DNA from: Candidatus Zixiibacteriota bacterium
Lineage (GTDB): Bacteria; RBG-13-66-14; B26-G2; WVWN01
DNA length: 36,129 bases
Reading direction: 5' to 3'
NCBI GenBank assembly: GCA_030613505.1
Contig: JAUWLW010000030.1
Span: 1 to 36,129, forward strand
Position numbers and translations under genes: made by a program
Shown here: positions 32,445 to 36,129 of the stretch, in pieces
How positions within the stretch are numbered: the stretch's first letter is position 1
Layout: every line of letters begins with the position of its first letter
Notes under the pieces: model-generated
The model's input: only the letters and a program-made list of their open reading frames with translations
The model's database searches: none
What the model was told of the DNA's origin: nothing

Positions 32445-33497
32445 TTATTTCTTCCCTATAGTCGTCACCCAGCCGTACTTGTCCGGCGCCTCCTTGAGCA
32501 TTATGGCGTTGAGCTGGTCGTAGAAGAGCCGCGAGTACTTGCCGACGCCGCCGTCGCCGATGGTCACGTCCTCGCCCTCGACGTTCACCACGCCGATGGG
32601 CGTGATGACGGCGGCGGTCCCGGTGCAGAAGCACTCGTCGGCGTCGTAGATCTCCGGGAGCATCACGTCGCGCTCGGCCGCGTTAAGGCCTTCGTCGACG
32701 GCGAGTTGCAGCACGCTCTCCCGCGTGTAGCCGGGAAGTATGCTCAGGTCCTCCAGCGAGGGCGTCGCGAGTTCCTCGCCTTTCCGTAAAAAGAAGTTCG
32801 CCGCGCCCACTTCCTCGAAGTGCTCGTGGTTGACGTCGAGGTAGAGGAGCTCGGCGTAACCCTCTTCCTTGGCGAGCGAGTTAGGGTACATACCGGCGGC
32901 GTAGTTGCCCGCGGCCTTGACGGAGCCGACGCCCTCGGCCGGCGCGCGGTGGTACTCCTTCGATACCTTCAACTTAATGGGGTGGAAGCCACCCTTGAAG
33001 TAGGGCCCCACCGGACTCACGAAGACTACGAAGAGGTATTCGTCGGCGGGCTTGACGCCCAGGACCGGGCCGGAGGCGAACATCACGGGCCGGATGTACA
33101 GCGCGCCCTGCTCGTCGGTCGGAAGATAGGCTTTATTCGCGAGGACGGTTTGCTTCACCGCCTCCACGAATTGACCCTCGTCGTACGCCGGCATCATCAA
33201 CCGCCGGCAGCCGTCGGCCATGCGGCGCGCGTTATCCCCCGCGCGGAAGAGGACGATCTCGCCGTCGTTGGTAAGACGGGCCTTCGTCCCCTCGAAGAGG
33301 GCCTGGCCGTAGTGGTAAGCGCCGGCCGCGGGGTGCATCCAGAACTCGCCCACGGGCATTAGGCCGTGGTCGGTCCACGCGCCGCCCTCATACCGCGCGA
33401 CGTACATCTTCTCGGTGGGGATGAACGTGAAGCCGAGATTGTCGAAATCTATCTCGGCCGGCGGCACGGGTGCTATGGGCTTTATTTCGAATTCCAT
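32445..33497 (-). CDS. ilvE: Branched-chain amino acid aminotransferase
   Basis: A 350-residue class IV (fold-type IV) PLP enzyme of the BCAT-2 branch, which swaps amino groups between Leu/Ile/Val and 2-oxoglutarate. Motifs are Y-G-Q-A-L-F-E-G-T-K-A, R-P-V-M-F-A-S-G, and the PLP lysine in G-S-V-K-A-A-G-N-Y-A (Lys194). C-terminal F-C-T-G-T-A-A-V-I-T-P-I-G is typical. Length is normal. Confidence 0.95.
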   Translation of the reverse strand: MEFEIKPIAPVPPAEIDFDNLGFTFIPTEKMYVARYEGGAWTDHGLMPVGEFWMHPAAGAYHYGQALFEGTKARLTNDGEIVLFRAGDNARRMADGCRRLMMPAYDEGQFVEAVKQTVLANKAYLPTDEQGALYIRPVMFASGPVLGVKPADEYLFVVFVSPVGPYFKGGFHPIKLKVSKEYHRAPAEGVGSVKAAGNYAAGMYPNSLAKEEGYAELLYLDVNHEHFEEVGAANFFLRKGEELATPSLEDLSILPGYTRESVLQLAVDEGLNAAERDVMLPEIYDADECFCTGTAAVITPIGVVNVEGEDVTIGDGGVGKYSRLFYDQLNAIMLKEAPDKYGWVTTIGKK

Positions 33498-33549
33498 ACT
33501 GTCCCTCGCTGGAGCAAAAAGTTAAAGAGCCGCTCTTCTTCTTCCGCGA

Positions 33550-33578
33550 AATATAACACGGCCGACGGCGAAACCCAA
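33550..33578 (-). promoter_or_regulatory. Promoter of the aminotransferase gene
   Basis: On the minus strand TTGGGT (33578-33573), 17 nt, TATATT (33555-33550) with TGn upstream. Confidence 0.5.
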
Positions 33579-33765
33579 GTGAAAATCGTTCCGCCGTTTC
33601 GAAAAACGGCCCCGGCGGGTTTATGAATTCCGGCAACGCCTGGCGGGCGGGCGCTGCGGATGCGTTTTAACTTAACATAAAGCGGCTATCGTTTTTACGT
33701 ATTCGAGGGACTGCCCAAACACGCGGTAGCGCGTTTAATTGCCGACCCGTCTGTGGATTTTTTCC

Positions 33766-33794
33766 TTGACAGCCCTTTTCCGGTATGTTATATA
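33766..33794 (+). promoter_or_regulatory. Promoter of tRNA-Thr
   Basis: TTGACA (33766-33771), 17 nt, TATATA (33789-33794) with TGn. A perfect -35, as expected for a tRNA. Confidence 0.75.
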
Positions 33795-33842
33795 TTTTAA
33801 GGAATCGGCGACCTTTAGTGCTCCCGAAGATAAAGACCGTTT

Positions 33843-33915
33843 GCCCACTTAGCTCAGTTGGTAGAGCACATGCATGGTAAGCATGAGGTCGCCAGTTCGA
33901 TCCTGGCAGTGGGCT
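33843..33915 (+). tRNA. tRNA-Thr (anticodon GGU)
   Basis: 73 nt. Acceptor GCCCACT/AGTGGGC pairs fully; anticodon stem CATGC/GCATG with loop ATGGTAA gives GGU; T arm GCCAG-TTCGATC-CTGGC. CCA is not encoded. Confidence 0.96.
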
Positions 33916-33950
33916 AATACCTGATATCCCTAAGCCCCCCCCCAATACCC

Positions 33951-33980
33951 GTGTCGGGCGTCCTTTTGGCCGCCCGGCAC
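33951..33980 (+). terminator. Hairpin after tRNA-Thr
   Basis: GTGxCGGGCG pairs with CGCCCGxCAC around a 10 nt loop. No T run follows, so this may be a processing or first stop hairpin before the terminator at 33992. Confidence 0.45.
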
Positions 33981-33991
33981 ACTTAAATTAA

Positions 33992-34014
33992 GCCGCCCGA
34001 GGGGCGGCCTTTTT
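33992..34014. terminator. Bidirectional terminator between tRNA-Thr and TonB-like gene
   Basis: GCCGCCC/GGGCGGC, followed by TTTTT on plus and an AT-rich tract on minus. Confidence 0.8.
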
Positions 34015-34040
34015 GATAAATATATTACGTACTTCGCGCG

Positions 34041-34682
34041 TTAGGTCCCGCTGGCCACGAATACGAACGGGTAGACCACCGTGGACTCGCCCTGCGCCCG
34101 GGGGAACTTCCAGCTCCGGACGCGCCTCAATATGCCGGCGCGCAGCCCGGCGCTGCCCACGGTATCCTCGACGATCTCGGCCGAAGTCACGTTGCCCCGG
34201 CTCGATATAGTGAAGCGGACCGTGACCTTGCCGCCGCCCAGCGTGGGGTTGTTCTTCAGCAGCGCGTTGTACTCGCTCTGGATGCCGGCGCGGCGCTTGG
34301 TAATCGTTTGATTTATCTGGTCGGCGGTGAGGCCCCGGGCCGGCGTTCGAGGCGTAACAACCTCCGGCGGCCTGGCGGGAGGCGGGGCGGGTTGCGGAGG
34401 CGTCGCGGGCGCCGGGGCCGGCTCCTCGAATACTATAACGTCCTCGGCCGTCGCCGCGGTTTCGGGCGTCGCCGGGACTTCCTCCGGGACCTCGGCCGCG
34501 GCGGTCTCGGCGGTAGCCGCGGTTTCCTCGGGTTCTTCCTCCTCGGGCGCGCAGAGGCAGCCGCGGCTGAACAGCAGCGCGCCGACTACGACGCCCAGGC
34601 CGAAGACGGCCGCGTAGCCGAGCCACTTGCCGCGCCGTTCGCGGTATGCGTAATAACCTTCGTCGTCGCTCTCGTACGTCAA
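34041..34682 (-). CDS. AgmX/PglI-type protein with TonB-like C-terminal domain
   Basis: 213 residues: short cytoplasmic start, membrane helix at about 22-40, Glu/Ala/Pro-rich spacer to about 115, then a C-terminal domain of about 95 residues. The C-terminal part (Y-N-A-L-L-K-N-N-P-T-L-G-G-G-K-V-T-V-R-F-T-I, W-K-F-P-x-x-x-G-x-x-x-V-x-Y-P-F-V-F) is the AgmX/PglI C-terminal family, a TonB-like fold. It probably spans the periplasm and contacts outer-membrane partners; ExbB/ExbD are not here. A strong promoter is at 34710. Confidence 0.85.
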   Translation of the reverse strand: MTYESDDEGYYAYRERRGKWLGYAAVFGLGVVVGALLFSRGCLCAPEEEEPEETAATAETAAAEVPEEVPATPETAATAEDVIVFEEPAPAPATPPQPAPPPARPPEVVTPRTPARGLTADQINQTITKRRAGIQSEYNALLKNNPTLGGGKVTVRFTISSRGNVTSAEIVEDTVGSAGLRAGILRRVRSWKFPRAQGESTVVYPFVFVASGT

Positions 34683-34709
34683 CGCTCAAACCTCTCTGTA
34701 TTTACGTAA

Positions 34710-34738
34710 ATTATAACGGCTCAGCGAGCGAGAGGCAA
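34710..34738 (-). promoter_or_regulatory. Promoter of the TonB-like gene
   Basis: On the minus strand TTGCCT (34738-34733), 17 nt, TATAAT (34715-34710). Confidence 0.7.
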
Positions 34739-34761
34739 GGCGGCCATAAAGAAAGGCCGCC
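34739..34761. repeat. Hairpin, possibly a diverged REP
   Basis: GGCGGCC and GGCCGCC separated by ATAAAGAAA. The stem matches REP copies 1, 2 and 6, but the loop is longer. It lies between the TonB-like promoter and the HEPN operon end and could also act as terminator on minus. Confidence 0.4.
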
Positions 34762-34798
34762 GTAAGGGGCGGGTTAAAATTTTCCCGTGGGATTATTT

Positions 34799-35314
34799 TT
34801 AAGGAATATTTAAAGGTATTTTCTTTTCTAATTCCGTTAGTAGCTTTTGGGTCTTTTCGTATAGATTATTTATTAACGCTCTATCTCTGTTCGGGGGATA
34901 GTTCATATGACATATAAAATTCCTTGGGCCTAGAGTATTTTCTAAGTCTATAATGTATTGGTAAATATCTTTTAATATTGGTTCTATTAGATGGGAATTC
35001 TGTTCGGCGATATCTTTTAAATCGGATAAAAAAATATGGTATATCCCATGGTTCCAAGGCGCGGAACGGCTAGGCCTAATTTTTAACCTTTTATAATGCC
35101 GGTCCCTATTTTTTAACGCATCTTTCTTTTTTTTAGGATTCATTATTAAATCCCACCAGTCGGGGCCAATTTGGACTGATAGGACGGTATTAATTATTAT
35201 CCTTAAGCAGTTTTCTATTAAGAATAATTTAGAATAGTTATATTTCCCTATATTTATACCCGAGCGTAGAACTCGGTGGGGGGAGAACGGCCATTTTTTA
35301 TAATCCACAAACAT
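34799..35314 (-). CDS. HEPN-domain protein (Swt1-type), putative RNase
   Basis: 171 residues, Lys/Ile/Asn-rich and from AT-rich DNA unlike the rest of the window. An N-terminal helix L-F-L-I-E-N-C-L-R-I-I-I-N and D-W-W-D resemble the start of Swt1-type HEPN domains. The C-terminal part has R-N-F-I-C-H (Arg131 to His136), the R-x4-H catalytic motif of HEPN RNases, in P-R-N-F-I-C-H-M-N-Y-P. HEPN proteins cut or adenylylate RNA in toxin-antitoxin and anti-phage systems. The ATG follows the HTH gene's stop with no gap. The assignment rests on motifs only. Confidence 0.6.
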   Translation of the reverse strand: MFVDYKKWPFSPHRVLRSGINIGKYNYSKLFLIENCLRIIINTVLSVQIGPDWWDLIMNPKKKKDALKNRDRHYKRLKIRPSRSAPWNHGIYHIFLSDLKDIAEQNSHLIEPILKDIYQYIIDLENTLGPRNFICHMNYPPNRDRALINNLYEKTQKLLTELEKKIPLNIP

Positions 35315-35530
35315 TTATGGCTTTTTCTTTTTTGGCTTTTTTTTAGTTTTCCTGGATTCGTATAAGTGGGTCGCGATTACTTGGGGCGTAGTATCTAATA
35401 GGTCGGCTATTTCTGAGTTAGTAAATCCAGATAAGCTCAATTTATAAGCTTTATCTTTTTGGCTTCCTCTCATATTTTCTATTAGTAGAAGCGCTAATAA
35501 TTTTTCTATCCTCTCGTTATTATCTTCCAT
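35315..35530 (-). CDS. Small HTH protein (sigma-region-4-like)
   Basis: 71 residues. Middle part L-S-L-S-G-F-T-N-S-E-I-A-D-L-L-D-T-T-P-Q-V-I is a helix-turn-helix of the sigma-70 region 4 / LuxR-like class. The C-terminus is a lysine-rich tail (K-T-K-K-K-P-K-K-K-K-P), likely for nucleic-acid binding. SD AAGGAG precedes the ATG. It shares architecture with the next gene (A-G-L-D-N-A-T-I-A-E-V-L-N-T-T-R-Q-S-I). Probable transcription regulator or antitoxin-like partner of the HEPN protein; this is inference. Confidence 0.7.
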   Translation of the reverse strand: MEDNNERIEKLLALLLIENMRGSQKDKAYKLSLSGFTNSEIADLLDTTPQVIATHLYESRKTKKKPKKKKP

Positions 35531-35542
35531 CGTATTACTCCT

Positions 35543-35770
35543 TTAACGGCTTTTACGCCTTCGTATATTTGCGGTTAAAACGCTTATAGATTGGCGCGTT
35601 GTATTAAGTACTTCCGCTATTGTTGCGTTGTCAAGACCCGCGATTTTTAAAATCCTTGCTCTTTCCGTCATAGTCGCTTCCGGCCCTAGCGAATTCGCTA
35701 GGCTCATACTAAGTAATTTAATCATTAGTTCTAATTTGTCGAAGACCTTTTTTTCGGTTTTTTTATCCAT
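35543..35770 (-). CDS. Small HTH protein (sigma-region-4-like), first gene of HEPN operon
   Basis: 75 residues: a helical N-terminus (K-V-F-D-K-L-E-L-M-I-K-L-L-S-M-S-L), then an HTH (R-I-L-K-I-A-G-L-D-N-A-T-I-A-E-V-L-N-T-T-R-Q-S-I) and a basic end (N-I-R-R-R-K-S-R). It is a diverged paralogue of the following gene, 12 bp away. SD AGGAG is present. Transcribed from a near-consensus promoter at 35848-35876. A pair of such HTH proteins could form a heterodimer on operator DNA; inference. Confidence 0.7.
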   Translation of the reverse strand: MDKKTEKKVFDKLELMIKLLSMSLANSLGPEATMTERARILKIAGLDNATIAEVLNTTRQSISVLTANIRRRKSR

Positions 35771-35847
35771 TACCGGCTCCTATTTTTTGCGGATTTAAGT
35801 ATTTCACAACATCGGTTTTTCCTTGGCCTATTTAATCCTTTTTAATA

Positions 35848-35876
35848 AATATAATTAAATCTTTTCGGCCTGTCAA
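35848..35876 (-). promoter_or_regulatory. Near-consensus promoter of the HTH-HTH-HEPN operon
   Basis: On the minus strand TTGACA (35876-35871), 17 nt, TATATT (35853-35848). This is one of the strongest promoters in the window. Confidence 0.8.
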
Positions 35877-36001
35877 TAGTATTTATATAAATGGTCTTTG
35901 TCTTTGCCGGTTGTACCTCCCCATTTAATTATAGTCAATCCGCCCAGCGCGAAGGCCGCGGCCTGCGCCAGCGTCTGGTTAAAATTAACTCGTGCGCGTT
36001 T
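35873..36001 (-). other. In-frame tail after the nucleotidyltransferase stop
   Basis: 42 codons without a start ATG continue in frame from the TGA at 36002-36004 and end Y-K-Y-Y-stop at the operon's -35. A central A-A-A-F-A-L-G-G-L-T-I-I-K-W-G-G recalls the fragment at 30826 only loosely. It could be the remnant of a gene cut by insertion of the HEPN operon, or chance. Confidence 0.25.
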
Positions 36002-36129
36002 TCAGCCGGCATAGAGCTCTACCCCCTCGCACGCGGCCTCTTCGTAGATTACCCCCGGGATGTCGCCGAAGCGAGCCATTATATCTTCCGTTGCCACGAT
36101 AACGTCGATCGGTTTCCCCAAACCGCCGA
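36002..36129 (-). CDS. MNT-type nucleotidyltransferase, C-terminal part
   Basis: The 41 visible C-terminal codons read G-K-P-I-D-V-I-V-A-T-E-D-I ... F-G-D-I-P-G-V-I-Y-E-E-A and end G-V-E-L-Y-A-G. This pattern (D-V-I-V-x-T-x-E-D ... D-x-P-G ... A-x-x-E-G-x-x-L-Y) is the end of minimal nucleotidyltransferase (MNT/MntA-like) domains, which pair with HEPN toxins. The catalytic G-S-x-A-R lies outside the window. Codon composition is like the chromosome, not like the AT-rich operon beside it. Confidence 0.65.
   Translation of the reverse strand, partial: GGLGKPIDVIVATEDIMARFGDIPGVIYEEAACEGVELYAG

Noticed and set aside
35873-36129. TGA recoding, because the frame stays open after the nucleotidyltransferase stop
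   Set aside because: TGA ends the lipase, cupin and other genes normally, and 42 open codons in this composition can occur by chance.

Overview
The window reads as chromosome of an uncultured, GC-rich, diderm bacterium. It carries predicted outer-membrane beta-barrels, lipoproteins, a TonB-type C-terminal domain and bacterial housekeeping genes (mfd, metK, ahcY, tig, purA, hutU, branched-chain aminotransferase). Promoters are recognisable, often with an extended -10 of the form TGTTATAAT and a 16-17 nt spacer. Several start codons sit almost on the predicted transcription start. No phylum can be assigned from the sequence alone; the mix of housekeeping and secreted NHL/propeller proteins would suit a candidate phylum.

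Layout. 1-2.0 kb: two tandem small membrane proteins and a lipid-linked oligosaccharide flippase (minus). 2.0-6.2 kb: mfd and a zinc-ribbon/PEGA-like membrane protein (plus). 6.2-9.6 kb: a large envelope protein with a lytic-transglycosylase domain, translationally coupled to a membrane protein (minus). 9.7-12.1 kb: metK-ahcY methyl-cycle operon (minus). 12.4-14.0 kb: an insertion-like segment bounded by two 114-bp copies of the tRNA-Leu promoter plus 5' half, holding a secreted six-bladed NHL propeller. 14.0-17.0 kb: tig, a TrmN6-like methyltransferase and a lipase-like hydrolase in an overlapping operon. 17.1-21.9 kb: an accessory island bounded by a decayed and an intact tRNA-Lys, with an internal displaced copy of the lipase 3' end. 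It carries a two-gene cassette resembling di-myo-inositol-phosphate synthesis, a second NHL propeller, another secreted protein and a 46-residue protein. 21.9-23.3 kb: purA. 23.6-26.2 kb: secreted and envelope proteins and a TPR protein. 26.2-32.4 kb: a frameshifted REP-associated tyrosine transposase among seven REP-like palindromes, then hutU followed by accessory genes separated by two displaced copies of the hutU 3' end. 32.4-34.7 kb: branched-chain aminotransferase, tRNA-Thr and a TonB/AgmX-type protein. 34.8-36.1 kb: an AT-rich, foreign-looking operon of two small HTH proteins and a HEPN-type putative RNase, next to a truncated MNT-type nucleotidyltransferase.

The most unusual pattern links three loci. 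Secreted accessory genes sit beside duplicated and displaced ends of resident genes (tRNA-Leu 5' half, lipase 3' end/tRNA-Lys, hutU 3' end), and four of the propeller-like proteins end in the same C-terminal motif (consensus P-x-S-L-G-R-V-K-A-L-F at the stop codon). No integrase is visible. The two most promising candidate systems are this cassette/tag arrangement and the HTH-HTH-HEPN operon.
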